Below are positions 1 through 11,655 of a stretch of 64,000 bases of DNA, in pieces. Made by a program: the position numbers and the translations under genes. How positions within the stretch are numbered: position 1 is the first letter of the stretch; every line of letters starts with the position of its first letter. The stretch covers positions 39,213,505 through 39,277,504 of the forward strand of contig NC_084590.1 of NCBI RefSeq assembly GCF_033807715.1, read 5' to 3'. This DNA is from Cololabis saira. Lineage: Eukaryota > Chordata > Actinopteri > Beloniformes > Belonidae. The notes under the pieces are model-generated. The model worked only from the letters and a program-made list of their open reading frames with translations. It made no database searches and was not told the DNA's origin.

Positions 1-834
1 AAATAGCACAAAAAGGCTGGCATGCATAAAGTAAGTGCTGGTGAGTTGAATAACTCCTCTGTGCTGTGATAAGTCTCCCCCAGACAAGCCGCACTCTTGT
101 GCAGCACGGTTTAATTGGCAAAAATTGAAACAAACATGTTGAGTTGTTGTGTTCTTGTTTCTTTGTTTTATATTTATTCCTGGCCATATTGGATAAATGC
201 CTGAATGAGCCATTTGCTGAAACACGTTGTCTTTATTCTCCCAACACGTCCACTGACTTAGGATTAACTTATCTGTGCTGCAGGGAGGAATCCAAATTCG
301 ACAAAATTCAATATGCTCTTTTTTTCCCCATTAACTCACATGAAGCTACATTCTCATCTTTTGATATGTTGTGAGGTAAACTGGCATATGCAGGCTTTTT
401 TGTGTCAGGTTGATGCAATTAATAATCGCTTCAATTAAAAGATAAGTATAACAAATACGAATTTCCATTATTTCGTAATATGAAAATTTTTCATTTGTTC
501 TGGTAATTTATCAATATGACACAAAAAAGCTTCTATACTGGCACAGGACCAGTTTGCTATTTTAAAATAGATTTAAGAGATCGCCATTGGGAATATTTTA
601 TTCCCTTAAAATAAAGCTTTTAACTGGAATTGCAGAATTAAAGCTTTCTGAAATTGCAACCTTAGATTGTGAGTTCAAATCATCTGTACTAAACTATAAA
701 CATGAATTTTATAAAGCGCCTTTTTACCATTTAATTGAAGCTTTTAAAGTGCTTGTCAATGCTTTTCAGTTTAAATCATGCATTTTTCTACACCGCTTTA
801 GTGCTGTTCTGGGTGACAGGGGCTGTAGCCAAGT

Positions 835-899
835 ATCGTAGCTGTCGGTGGGCAAGAGGCAGGGTGCACCCTGGGCGGCCTGCCAGTCCATTACATCAG
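835..899. repeat. Fragment of a common fish interspersed repeat
   Basis: The segment reads as the 'gtgggcaagaggcagggtgc ... ccagtccatta' block that I remember from a very abundant fish repeat. A more distal block of what looks like the same repeat is at 40605-40795. Only a scrap is present, with no target duplication. The family name is unknown to me. Confidence 0.45.
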
Positions 900-2630
900 T
901 TTTATAATACTTTATTAATCCCTGAAGAGAAATTACATTTTTTTGCAGTAGAGAGTGTGTTTTGTAGTCAGTTTAGAGAGCAGAGCAGGAAGGATTTCCT
1001 GTACAAATCTGTAATGTGAAGGAACAAACCACCACCTTGAAATTAGTGGACAAACCACTCTTGTAACCGAGCAAAAGGTTACTACAATGATGTGCGATAC
1101 AATTGATTCTTCTTCTTTTAATTATAATCATTGTGTATTTTTAATTTAAACAAAGCCTAATATTAACAACACTGACACTCTTTCACATACACTTACATAC
1201 TTAAGTTGGTCAAAGAAATCTCTCATCAAACGACAGGAAGCATCAAAGTCCCTCAGTTGTGAAAAAGTGTTTGTGTGAACCAAGTCTAAAAACTCAAGCT
1301 GTCGAAACCAACACTGATCCATAAACATAAGTGTAAAAGACACAGTTTACCTCCTTAAGTTGCCAGAGGCACACATATTCAGACCTCTCAATAATCCAAC
1401 GCATTCTCAGTAGCAAGTCTCTACAATCTTAGCCACGAGCCCTCACATTAAAGCACTCCCTATCTTTTTAATACTTCCTTTGCATGCTGGGTAGGGATCT
1501 GTATTTCCATATTGCTAGGTGAGGGTGTGAAAAAAAAAACAACCCAAAAATATTCCACATTTGAAGGCTGAAAGAATAAAAGAGATGGCTTTTAACCATT
1601 TCTATCCTTTGTGGCACTATTACTGATATACTTTACGCATTTGTTGTTTTCAGTCTTGTTGGGTATAATTTAGGCATGAAATCTAGTTCTTTTAGTTAAA
1701 ATATTATCCACTTGTTAGGGGACACACACTTCTCCCTTTTTCAAACTAGCTTGTTTCCCATTTTTTCCAATTATCGCAGCAATGCCTCCCGTATTAGCGG
1801 CTTCACCAGCGGAGAGCAGCTGGCTGCTGTCTTATGACATTTATTTGAGGGACTTCTGCTTAAGTCAGGCAACACTGACACATACAGCTTAATAAATAGC
1901 CCGTACAGTTTGTTTCTTTTTTTTTTTTAAACAATTGTTTAGTTAAATTATTTACTGTTGGAATTTTGTCATTTTTATTAACCGTGCAAAGTGACATTTC
2001 CCCGCTATATTTTAGATGTCGAATCAATGTGCAGTAAAGTAACTGAAACAGTACAGCTCCGGGCAGCTTGAAAGCAATGAAAACACAATTTATTGTCTTA
2101 TAAACTGCTCCCTCTGCACCTGGATAATGCTTGCCAGAGGGCATAATTATTGAAATCTGTCTCCGTCTTAAAGGACCTTTTGTCTTCTCCGTTGACCAGC
2201 ATCGTCTGTGGCATGAGTCAGGTTTGTGCTGTTGCCACATTACTGTACCTCACAGTCCTTCCGCAAACAGAGATTAAGCTTTTCGGAGAAGTGAAATAAT
2301 CACGTATTTCACTGTGTTTTCTGTCCAACTCTTCCACGTCCAAAGTCTCACTGGCACTCACAATTATAGAGCTGCGGTTCATATATGATAATAAGTGTAA
2401 AAATAAGTCCTGGCACATTGTTTGGTCTTTAATATATCTCTGGATTTATCTGCCTGTCACTATATGCTGTTATACTGTATGTAGACCGTGACCAATTAAA
2501 ACCGTTAATGAGCATTATTTAAAAAAAACGTTTTGATTCAGATATCCTTAAGTTAACTTCAGTGATTTATTTTCTTTAATGCATCATTGTTTGCGCTATA
2601 CTGAATTACATGGTTTGCAGTGTATGTATG

Positions 2631-3390
2631 CAGAGCCGGATTAATGCAAAGGCAAACTAGGCATGTGCCTAGGGCCCGATTGACAGGGGAGGGGCCCAGA
2701 CAGAGGGACAAAGAAAAAAAAAAAAAAAAAAAAAAAAATTTTGTCTGCACACATATTAATGGTTGATACCATGCCGGTAAAAACCTAAGGCATATATATA
2801 TATATATGTGCATTATTACTATATCTAGTATACATACATATATATACGCATACATACGCATACACATACATACACATAAACATACAGACATACATACTAC
2901 AGCACACTTTGTCTTACTGCAAATTTTATTGGTCTTTGTAGATTTGACTTCTTATTTAACTATTCAATTTAATCAACACATTTAATTAAGATTTTCTGCA
3001 AAATGCAATAGCTTAAAACATTTATCTTATTTTACTCAGTTTACATAGCAATGCTGACACCTATTGGTGATTTACTGGTACTAATACCTTAACAATGATA
3101 CTCGCAATCGATAAGATAAGGATAATTTAATAGCATTTAATAGAGCGGTGTAATAACGTATAAATAATAAAAATCAAAAAATAGTCTGATAGACTGTTTA
3201 ATATACAACACATGACTTATTTTGGAATACTGAGAACCAACTTGACTATGACTATGCTATGTAAAATGTGAATGAACTTTTATTAGTAACTTTGGTAAGT
3301 TTAAGATTTCAATTCATAAATAACATCGATGGAGGGGGGCCCAAAAATCACAGTCTGCCTAGTGTAGTCCATTTATTTAATCCGGCTCTG
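2631..3390. mobile_element. Non-autonomous hAT-like transposon (760 bp)
   Basis: The terminal inverted repeats are CAGAGCCGGATTAA at 2631-2644 and its exact reverse complement at 3377-3390. The similarity continues loosely inward on both sides (a CTAGGC-like block and a GGGCCC block). The 8-bp direct repeat TATGTATG flanks both ends (2623-2630 and 3391-3398), the length made by hAT transposases. The interior has a poly(A) run near 2715-2738 and TA/ACATA simple repeats, and no transposase. It sits in a cadm2 intron. Confidence 0.85.
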
Positions 3391-3690
3391 TATGTATGTA
3401 AGGTTTATATTACAGATGGAAAAATTCAGGGAAGATGTGATCATCTTTGAAATCTATTTCATGTTTGAGGAAAGTATGTTTCTTTGTAATCATATTTTTA
3501 AATTGAGAGAATGTTTCTTTATCCTAGTAATTATAACAAGTACCAGCTGATATATAATGCCTTTAACGACTTTTGTGTAATAAACATTTGTGGGTCACAC
3601 CAGAGCGAGCAGCAAAGTGATGAACCAGCAACAAAGCTGAGCATACGCAGCAGGTAAAACAAAAAAAACAACCTTTAATGAAGTACCCAC

Positions 3691-3869
3691 CATATACAAA
3701 CAGCACGTATTCTGCAAAGCTGGTTCCCACGTGGTTGCTGGCCTCGCAGCGGTATGTGCCGTTGTCTGTTTTGTTTAGCATGGTTATGGTAAGCTCCCGG
3801 CCCTCCACAATCATACGCTCGATGTCTGGAAGGTCTCCTCCGTCTTTCAACCACAGCACCGGTTCAGGT
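3691..3869 (-). CDS. cadm2: cadm2 exon: second half of Ig domain 3
   Basis: This 179-bp internal exon encodes the C-terminal half of the third Ig-like (C2) domain of a CADM cell adhesion protein, ending at the junction with the membrane stalk. Visible motifs are PEPVLWLKDGG at the start, the Ig signature LNKTDNGTYRCEAS with the second Ig cysteine and two N-glycosylation sequons (NKT, NGT), and AEYVLFVY at the end. The acceptor CCAG lies just upstream (3870-3873) and the donor GTGGGT follows on the minus strand. It enters in phase 2 (the split codon AT/A reads Ile) and leaves in phase 1, matching its neighbour. The NKTDNGTYRCEA string is shared by CADM1 and CADM2; the other residues favour CADM2. 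Bases 3870-3963 form a 94-bp intron. Confidence 0.94.
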
Positions 3870-3963
3870 CTGGAAGAGAACGCACACGTTTTTCTTTTTA
3901 TCGTTGGTGTTTTCATTGTAACTAACAGACTTCATACATGTAAATTAACAAGGTTTCCCTTAC

Positions 3964-4054
3964 ATTGGGTTGCCTATGGACACACACTCCAGTTTGAAAT
4001 ACTGTCCTTCCTGTGGAATGATGAGCGAATGTGTGATCTCCACGTGGGGAGCAT
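3964..4054 (-). CDS. cadm2: cadm2 exon: first half of Ig domain 3
   Basis: This 91-bp exon begins at the A of TTTGCAG|ATGCTCCC and ends before a GTAAGG donor. The first codon is completed from the upstream exon (T/AT gives Tyr), producing VHYAPHVEI across the junction. The peptide continues through IIPQEGQYFKLECVSIGNP, where the Cys is the first cysteine of the Ig3 disulphide, paired with the Cys of TYRCEAS in the next exon. Human CADM2 has a similarly placed PQEGQALTL block. The exon ends in phase 2. The split of each C2 Ig domain over two exons is the usual CADM arrangement. It was found by matching splice sites and phase, since the exon is too short to show as a long open frame. Confidence 0.92.
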
Positions 4055-4328
4055 CTGCAAAGAAATAGAAAAAAAAAAATCTAATGTTATAACGATCCTG
4101 TGTGTTAGAGGATAAAAGTACAACAGTTGCCAGCTCTTTACCCTTTGGGCAGATTTTAGCTGAAGCCCATATCCCTGTTCTGCTTTGGTACTAATCCCTC
4201 ACCTGCAAACTAATCCTACACTAATCCAGAACAAATGCAAAAACTAAACCTGCAGACACAAATGTAATCTCAATCCTTGAATTGCTTCTCAATGCTGATC
4301 CAGCTTTGTGGGGAGGGACTGTACTCAC

Positions 4329-4487
4329 AGTGGACCTCCAGGACCTCTGTTGTCATGTAGGGGTTGGACAGAGACACGTGCTCAACGCTGCAGGTGTAGG
4401 CAACACCATCGTCCCGTTTGTCCACCTGGAATTGGAGGCTACTCCTGACTGTAAATGACTTTCCTGTTGCATTGATCTCCATAGTAC
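4329..4487 (-). CDS. cadm2: cadm2 exon: second half of Ig domain 2
   Basis: This 159-bp exon encodes the C-terminal half of the middle Ig domain. The acceptor is CTCTGCAG (4488-4495 read on the minus strand) and the donor is GTGAGT. The phase-1 codon from the upstream exon is completed as G/GT (Gly), after which the peptide runs TMEINATGKSFTVRSS, QVDKRDDGVAYTCSVEH, and LEVH at the end. The Cys in YTCSV is the second Ig2 cysteine, and the RDDGV loop is typical of CADM proteins. NAT is a possible N-glycosylation site. The exon leaves in phase 1 and is separated from the next exon by 274 bp. Confidence 0.94.
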
Positions 4488-5290
4488 CTGCAGAGTGTCA
4501 GAAAAGTGGAATGCACTTGTGCATTAATGAGATTTTTTGGGGAAGCGGCTCTGGTCTTTGAGCAGTGTTTTTTGTAACACTTATTTAGAAAAACGAAGCA
4601 GAGGAAGAAAAAAAAAATCCCCCTTGTACATGTGGTGAATAAAAGGGAGAAATGAGAAATATGATGTGGGGAAGTTGCTTTTCTGACAAAGAGAGCTTTA
4701 GTGTTGTTGTTATTTCCCCTGCATCTCCTCTGAGGGAGGGAATCTTTGGCCTTTGAAAGTCAAGTCATACTAGAGTGAATAGTGAAGGGAGAGCAATGTG
4801 AGTGTTGACTCGGTTGGTTGGGTGTGTTTGCTCCTCCAGGACCACCTCTCAAACATCCCACTCAAACAAACAGGCACACTCTCCTCCAGCAGAGTGGGGG
4901 GGATTTCCATAGTTGCTACACTTCTCCTTTCTCTTTAGTTCACATCAAAATAATCATTGTTAACAGTTCCAGACTCGGGTTTGTGTTTGTTTTTCCTTAA
5001 CGATGCCTGAACCTCCTCGGACCTGGCGTCCACATACGTGGACATCATAGTGTTGGTAGAGGCGACCAAATTTCGGACTGGTACTTTATATATTAAATAT
5101 AAAATATACGGTAAATAAATGCTATAGTTAATACCGGCATTAGATTTATTAGTTCCTCCTGACCCTATATAGATAAAAGGAATCTAACATTCAAGTAAAA
5201 CTAAAGCTTGGGTCTCCAGAGGTTAATTAATCCTAAATGCATCTCATCTTGAAGAGTTCTTTATGCGTTTGTGCTGCTGTGACACCACTA

Positions 5291-5291
5291 T

Positions 5292-5383
<92 letters not shown>
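5291..5383. repeat. (CTTT)n microsatellite
   Basis: About 23 near-perfect CTTT units form an uninterrupted pyrimidine tract on the plus strand, followed directly by AAAGAAAAAAAG. It lies in the cadm2 intron and is likely polymorphic. The plus-strand frame that codes 'FLSFFLSF' through it is a product of the repeat, not a gene. Confidence 0.97.
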
Positions 5384-8300
5384 AAAGAAAAAAAGCTCAA
5401 TATTTGGCCATTTTCATGTGGATGTTATCCTTCTCACCTCCACCCTTTTACATCCTGCTCACACTCCATCCTCACACCGTCTCCTTCTTGGACTATCTCT
5501 CACAAAATGCAATCTCATGTAAATAAATATATGCCTATATGACTTCACACCCTCTGAAGCAAACAGATGCATATATAACATACAACACTCAGTCCTACAG
5601 TAGTTCACTCATATCAACATCCTCATACAGGTTATTCTGCAGCATTTGTTCAACTCCCTTCATGCTTTATGATTGTTGTCGTGTGCAGGAGGATAACTAA
5701 GTGCTCTACTTGTCATTGTTCATGAAAAATGCCATATTTTCTTCATGTTTATATATAGTACCATTGTAAATTACATTCACATATTTTCGCCTTTTTTTCA
5801 ATCACACCTCTGGAGCGACTACTAAAATGATTAAAATGATACAAAATGGGTGTATTCAGAACTGCACAAAACCACTTTCTCCTTTTCATGGTTCAGACAT
5901 GTGAAATGAGCTTTAAATTACCGTCAGCTCACAGAAACTCCACTATTTACACACCTTTTAGAGATCTTTTACTATCTGCTTTGCAACAATGTTGTAATTT
6001 TTTTTTCTTTTTTTCTTGGAGCTGAAATGTTTGTTGCACTTAGATGATATGGTTTCTATATTTCTCTTTAGCGTCTGTGACATTTGTATCTTTTAACTGC
6101 TGGAGGTGTTATAACTATTTTTGGACATGAAGCTGTTCTTTACGTATTAAAGTTCATGTTGGTTCCCTGATTAAAACTCTCAAGAAGAGGAGAATAAATC
6201 TATTTAAGTGATCCTAATTTTCTTTTAAAAGAAGACCAGACAAGGAAGATGAACTTACCAATTAGTCTGATGTTAAATGTGAGTTATATTTGAAAGAGCT
6301 CCAGGAACTCAGGATCCGGTTTATATTAATTATGGTGTCTGTTGACACAAGCACACAAACGCCATCAAACAACACATTTCATTGCTATCAGTGAAAGCAA
6401 ATGGGAGAAGTTATTGGCCTTGTATTTGCGAGCTAAACGCTTTGATTTTTACCCGGGCGAACAGAGAGGGAATAGGAAGCGTTTCTGTGGCATTAAGCAC
6501 AAATGGATCCCGCTTTTCCTGTCATTTGTCAGGGTGCCTGGAGCAGCATTGGAGCTGCAACAGAGAAGCTGTCAGTCTGTTTCAAGGCGGCTGCTGGCAT
6601 CGCCAGAGAGCACGACGCGCCAGCTTCCCGAGGAATGGGAATGCGCCCAGGTGCATCTGCTTTGAACCCGCGCCCCAGGAGGGCAGCAGTCTTTCATTCA
6701 GGCAAGTTGGGGCATTCCTGTAATCACCAACTCGGCATCTTTATTGACAGAGATCTAGTGAGCTCTTGTAAATATATTCTTGGGTTATATTAGTAACAAT
6801 ACTCAGGGAATATTTGCATATTTATATGTCGGTTTACCCTCAGATTAATCGTTTTATGATATTTGGGTCAAGTTGCAGAGCTAAAGAAATCAATCTATTA
6901 AACTTTAATCACATGCTTATTTCATGAAAGCATCATCAGGGGAATCCATGAGTAATATTTTGTGTTACAGTCATGTAAGTAAAAAGGCTATATTAATGGT
7001 ATAATTTGCAATAACATGCGGTACAAACAATATTCTGTGTTATTGTATGATTTGACATCTGGTGGTCTTCGATCACAAGTTAGTCATATTTTATTTCTGC
7101 AATATAATAGCTGACTACGCTGAACATTGTAAAACATTTTTTTTATAACAAAAATATGCAACTATTGCTATATTATTTTAAATTATTTTCAGCATTAACC
7201 TGAAATGCCAGATGGCTTGTTACACGCAAGCAGCTGGGAAGTCGTTGGAAAATTCAGAAAGGGCACGAGCTTTAAAAAGACACTTTCAGGTGACGGGACG
7301 AGCCATCTGTCTGTTTTCCAGCCATAACTGGCTAGAAACAACCAAATTTGATCAATTAACCTCCTGCTAAAATGAAACTCTCGCTGAAGATTTTGAAAGA
7401 AGAGTGAACACGTTCCCTCCTGATAACACCACCCCCACCGCCCTCATTTAAATGTAGAAATCCTCCTCAGTTCTGACATAAGTGATGCTTTAAGGATCTA
7501 ACGTAACCCGCTGCTGCTGGCTTCAAATGCTGATTGGTCCAGTACAAACACACAGCTTGGAGCTGTCAAGGTGAATTCAAGCTCGCAAGATAAATAGAAG
7601 ACGAGGCCGCCACAGATTTGCATGTTGCATGAAAATTAAAGTATTTACGAAATATATTCTGGCAATCCCGTTGGGTTGAAGTGAAAACATCACTTAGTCT
7701 GCAGCTACTTCAATGACATTCTTCTTATAATACTTCAATTTACAAATACTTAAAAGACGATGGCAAACATCTTCATAAATCTGTATTTGTTTCAAACACT
7801 TCATAAAATATTTACTGCAGGTCATCAAAGCCTGTTTTTTACACGTGCTTTGGTGAGGGAAGCACATGTTGTTATCACGTCACTGAATAAGAAGCACACA
7901 TTTAGAAAAAGGTTTATGTGGAGTAGAACAGATGACAGATGAACACGAAACTGCATTAACGAGCCACTTTGTCTATGTTTCTGCACCAATCAGGAAAGGT
8001 TGCCACTTTTCATGCCGCTCATATTTTTCATTCGATGCTTGCAAATGTTAGACGCTTCTATGAATGTGGGAAAAAGAAGAAGATGAAATAACAGTATTGT
8101 GAATATGCAACCCTTCAGTAATTCGGTAACAGAAGTAATTTGTATTGTTGTATCCTCTGCAAACAAATTACGCGACTGCAGACGACAGTTGCATTTCGAG
8201 GCTGGTAATGCTGCGTGCCTCTAATATAAATTATCGGAAAACAAATCATCAGAGCATGAAATAAATATAATATACCTGCTGTCGTCTTGGAGCTTTGTAG

Positions 8301-9517
8301 ACTGGTCCCCCAGTGGGGATACATTTGATTGACAGCAGACACTAGCAGGAATGATCTTCTGCAGAAGAACCGATGACAAAACATGCTGCTCCCAGCACAA
8401 ACTTGTTAAAGGAAGCTTTTAACTGCACCTACAAAAGGTGTGGATCTGCAGCACTGATTGACGTTCTCCGTTTTTTGACACATTGACATGGAAATGAAGT
8501 TTTTAAGTCAGGCCCTCTAGTATCTGCAGTGTTCTTTATCCTTCTTTGAACTGGAGACACATCACACAGGTCTGTTTGCCTAAGCAGTGTAATAAAACCG
8601 ACTATAGGCAAGTAAAACTCATAAAAGCTCTAAAAACAAAACACAAGACAGTGGCAGACTTGGAGTTCCAGCACTCATTCACATGTCATTTCTTACATCA
8701 GATACATAACATATGGAGACACGTCTATATCTGCTAAGAACAAGGGCTTTTGAACTCATCTAAAAGCATAAAAGAAGATTATTTCAGTGACTCTTGAGAT
8801 GGACGGCGAATCTGGCTGTGATGCCGCGTGCCAGCTCTCTGATGGCCTTTCAGGAAGCTACGTGTATGTAATTTCAACAAGAAAACTTCATAACCCAGCC
8901 CCTCACCTATCAATCATCGTGCCATGTTGGCCAGACACAGACGGAACCACCAAGAAAAAGCTCTCTGGTACAAATCTTCAATAAAGAGCAACTGTCACAA
9001 TGGGTCTCTGCAGCAGGCTCCATCACATTTAAGAGCTCCATGCATCACACATTGATGCCATCAAGCTGGAAAACCCCCCAAAAACATGCATGTGGTATTT
9101 TTCAATGTGTTTGTCTATTTAAAAGCAAAAAGAAGATTTTAATCAAATCCGTTATAAAGTTAAAAAGTACAGATATTCAGACATTTTTAAAGAGGGATGC
9201 AAGCTTGTGTAGCATGCTGTGTAAACACAGGAAACTGCTACTGAATTCTGGTAAGCAAACTATGCAGAGCACCATCTGCTGCCTAATGCAGTGTTTCTGT
9301 CGGTGCTTTATTCTGTCTTTGTGGAACAAGTTTTCTAGCCTTTCTGAGTTGTTTCCACCCTGAATGATGCATTCACTGTTGCATTCACAGTTGTTGAATG
9401 TTTTGAGTTCATGTTCTCAACTGTCCTCATATAGATTTTCCACCATGACAAGCTTAGCGGACAGAGCTCAGTCCTCAAATTTCAAATATTTGATTTTTCT
9501 AACTCTTTACTAAATGT

Positions 9518-10290
9518 TAAAGGAGCCGTCTGTAAGAAATGTCCAAAACTGGTACTGCAGTCACTTTCAAAATATTGTTGAGCGGCGTGTACCCTCCCCC
9601 TCCTCCCCCCGACCAGAGGTTGCCAGGTAGGCTGCAGAATGCAGCAGGAACGTAGGCTGCCATGGCTGCGATAATTAGAGCCGAGCTGGCAACCCGGATG
9701 CCGAAACAATACTGACTTGGTGATTGGGAGATAGGTGGAGGGTGGAGCTTCAGAAACAATACTGACTTGGTGATTGGGAGATAGGTGGAGGGTGGAGCTT
9801 CAGAAACAATACTGACTTGGTGATTGGGAGATAGGTGGAGGGTGGAGCTTCAGAAACAATACTGACTTGGTGATTGGGAGATAGGTGGAGGGTGGAGCTT
9901 CAGAAACAATACTGACTTGGTGATTGGGAGATAGGTGGAGGGTGGAGCTTCAGAAACAATACTGACTTGGTGATTGGGAGATAGGTGGAGGGTGGAGCTT
10001 CAGAAACAATACTGACTTGGTGATTGGGAGATAGGTGGAGGGTGGAGCTTCAGAAACAATACTGACTTGGTGATTGGGAGATAGGTGGAGGGTGGAGCTT
10101 CAGGCCAAAACAAAAAATGACAACATAAACATCAGTTGAGGGCTGCAACTCTCTTTTTAAACTGGAATATCCTGGCTTGAGTGCTGTTGTCAGTGACATA
10201 AGTATTTGAAATGAACATGATTTTTATCAGGGGTTTATCAGGGTCATTTTATGATTCGTTTTATTATTGCTCTTACGTACAGCTCCTTTA
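9518..10290. mobile_element. Non-autonomous TIR element carrying the 50-bp array
   Basis: The left end TAAAGGAGCCGTCTGTAAG (9518-9536) is an imperfect inverse of the right end CTTACGTACAGCTCCTTTA (10272-10290), agreeing at 16 of 19 positions. Between them is GC-richer sequence and the 8 x 50-bp array. There is no coding capacity for a transposase. I could not find a convincing target duplication, so the superfamily is left open. Confidence 0.65.
9703..10102. repeat. Minisatellite: eight exact 50-bp units
   Basis: The unit begins GAAACAATACTGACTTGG and ends GGTGGAGCTTCA. It is repeated eight times head to tail over exactly 400 bases, with no difference between copies that I can see. The array lies inside the TIR element at 9518-10290 and is followed by GGCCAAAACAAAAAATG. 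Confidence 0.97.
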
Positions 10291-10564
10291 CTGATCAACC
10301 AATTGTGGACAATATTATCGTATTCTATAAGGCATAAATTAGGCTTAACTTTAGAGTTAGAACGCATGAGACATAAGTGATTTAGGTCCTTTGCTTTAGC
10401 TGCAGTGATTGGTGCAGCAACTTTTGGCAGCAGTCGTACCAAGGCCAGCGGAATAATGCATGAATACCAGCCAAGAAGCGCAACAGCTGAATGACAGGAA
10501 GGATGTCTCCCAGAGGGTACAAACTGTGACAGAGGATACAATGCTCTGTTAAGTCCGTTCTTAC

Positions 10565-10702
10565 CTTGGACCTCTTTGTCATTTCGGAACCACCGGATGG
10601 CGGCAGCAGGTTTGCTGCCTGACGTGGTGCATGTCAGGGTGACTTCATCCCCCTCCATGGCTGGCTTGGAAAATCCTGTGATCTTTGGTCGCCCAGGCAC
10701 TC
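10565..10702 (-). CDS. cadm2: cadm2 exon: first half of Ig domain 2
   Basis: This 138-bp exon encodes the first half of the second Ig domain. Acceptor CACCACAG|GAGTGCC and donor CAAG|GTAAG are both canonical. The incoming split codon G/GA reads Gly, giving GVPGRPKITGFSKPAMEG, then VTLTCTTSGSKPAA and IRWFRNDKEVQ. The Cys in LTCTT pairs with YTCSV in the next exon. The SGSKPAA.I.W block is shared by CADM2 and CADM3; PAMEGD and IRWF.NDKE favour CADM2. The open frame that extends past both ends is intronic read-through. A long AT/GA simple repeat sits 26-119 bases before its acceptor. Confidence 0.95.
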
Positions 10703-10726
10703 CTGTGGTGCAAGGATGAACATACA

Positions 10727-10727
<1 letters not shown>

Positions 10728-10821
<94 letters not shown>
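10728..10821. repeat. Compound (TA)n(GA)n microsatellite next to an exon
   Basis: About 29 TA units (10728-10785) run directly into about 18 GA units (to 10821). In the cadm2 transcript the order is (CU)n then (AU)n, ending about 25 nt before the 3' splice site of the Ig2 exon at 10702. Reading frames giving 'SLSLSLYIYIYI' are repeat artefacts. Confidence 0.97.
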
Positions 10822-10825
<4 letters not shown>

Positions 10826-11502
10826 AAAAGAGATTATTGTTGAGTAATAATCTAGTATAGTTTTGCGTTGCATTCCTGTAGACGGCCGAGAAGTTATTTG
10901 ATAATTGGCAGCAATTTATATTCATACATCCATATTTTCTCCAAACACCATCAAATATATTATTTACTGTATAATTTATTTTAAGATTGTTTTTCAGGGG
11001 AAGACGCATGGCAGACAAAAATGCAGAGCTATCACAACAATGAGGACAGCAAAGGAATTACTGAAACATGATGGATCCCTCACACAATTAAGAATGGAAA
11101 AGGTATATCGACTCTTTCTTTTCATCAATATTTCATTCAACTTCTTGCTCGTCTGCCTCGTCAGGGAAATCCTACTGAGACGCAAGTTTAAATGAATTAA
11201 CACTTACAAGATGGTTTTTTTTTTTGTTTTGTTTTGCTCAGTTTTTGAATCTTTTACCACATTTATCTTACACATGTGTGTAACGATCCTTTTATAAGGG
11301 TCTTTTGTTTGGCAGTTAATGAGATATAGATGCACTACTTGTTTGTGGCTGCTATCTGTTTTCCTTCACCAGCGAAAACTGTAGTTTTCAATGCCAATAC
11401 ATAATATTAAAATTCGATATATGCAGGTATTTCTGCTGTCAGAATGTGAAGAGTTGATCAAAAGTAACTGGCTTGTTGGTTTCCCTAAAAGCATGTACTC
11501 AC

Positions 11503-11655
11503 CCAGAACAGTGAGGAAGGCCTTGGTGGTCTTTACAGGCATGGTGAAGAGTGAGCAGGTGTACTGGCCTTCATCTGACAGGCCCACGTCACTGATTCTG
11601 ATCGTGAGCTCCTGCGACGATGCTTGCAGCAGCTCGATTCTGTTATCCCTCAGCG
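11503..11655 (-). CDS. cadm2: cadm2 exon: second half of the V-type Ig domain
   Basis: This 153-bp exon carries the most diagnostic residues in the window: ALRDNRIEL at its start, SDVGLSDEGQYTCSLFTMP in the middle and LTVLG at its end. The Y.C of GQYTCS is the canonical second cysteine of a V-set domain. Human CADM2 has SDVSLSDEGQYTCSLFTMPV at the same place, whereas CADM1 and CADM3 differ at several of these positions, so this is the main reason for calling cadm2. The acceptor is CTTATAG and the donor G|GTGAGT; phase 1 at both ends. An 800-bp intron separates it from the next exon. Confidence 0.96.

Larger units (their letters stand above)
1..3690 (-). other. cadm2: cadm2 intron downstream of the Ig3 exon (partial)
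   Basis: This is the stretch after the last visible cadm2 exon in the direction of transcription. The membrane-anchor and cytoplasmic exons of CADM2 should lie further on, but I found no reading frame here resembling the conserved CADM tail (short basic cytoplasmic segment with a C-terminal EYFI), so they are outside the window. The contents are AT-rich non-coding DNA, a repeat scrap at 835-899 and the hAT-like element at 2631-3390. Short open frames here have no recognisable features. Confidence 0.75.
4488..10564 (-). other. cadm2: cadm2 intron between the two Ig2 exons
   Basis: A 6.1-kb intron with consistent GT-AG ends. It contains a CTTT microsatellite (5291-5383), a TIR element with a 50-bp satellite array (9518-10290), and otherwise AT-rich sequence. 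A less AT-rich patch near 6380-6720 carries three overlapping open frames, but none resembles a known protein or has convincing splice context. It could be a conserved non-coding element. Confidence 0.85.

Noticed and set aside
1..3690. Search for the CADM2 membrane and cytoplasmic exons
   Set aside because: No minus-strand sequence resembling the conserved transmembrane and EYFI-ending tail was found, so I do not annotate one.
5237..5542. Plus-strand frame rich in FLSFFLSF
   Set aside because: Entirely produced by the CTTT microsatellite.
6342..6793. Three overlapping plus-strand frames of about 100 codons
   Set aside because: They cover the same GC-richer patch in different frames, which is what a non-coding patch with few stops gives; none resembles a protein family.
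9518..10102. CRISPR-like array
   Set aside because: The 50-bp units are contiguous with no variable spacers and lie in a vertebrate intron; it is a minisatellite.
10227..11018. 263-codon minus-strand frame containing an Ig segment
   Set aside because: Only the part at 10565-10702 is exon; the rest is intron read-through, including the (CT)n(AT)n repeat.
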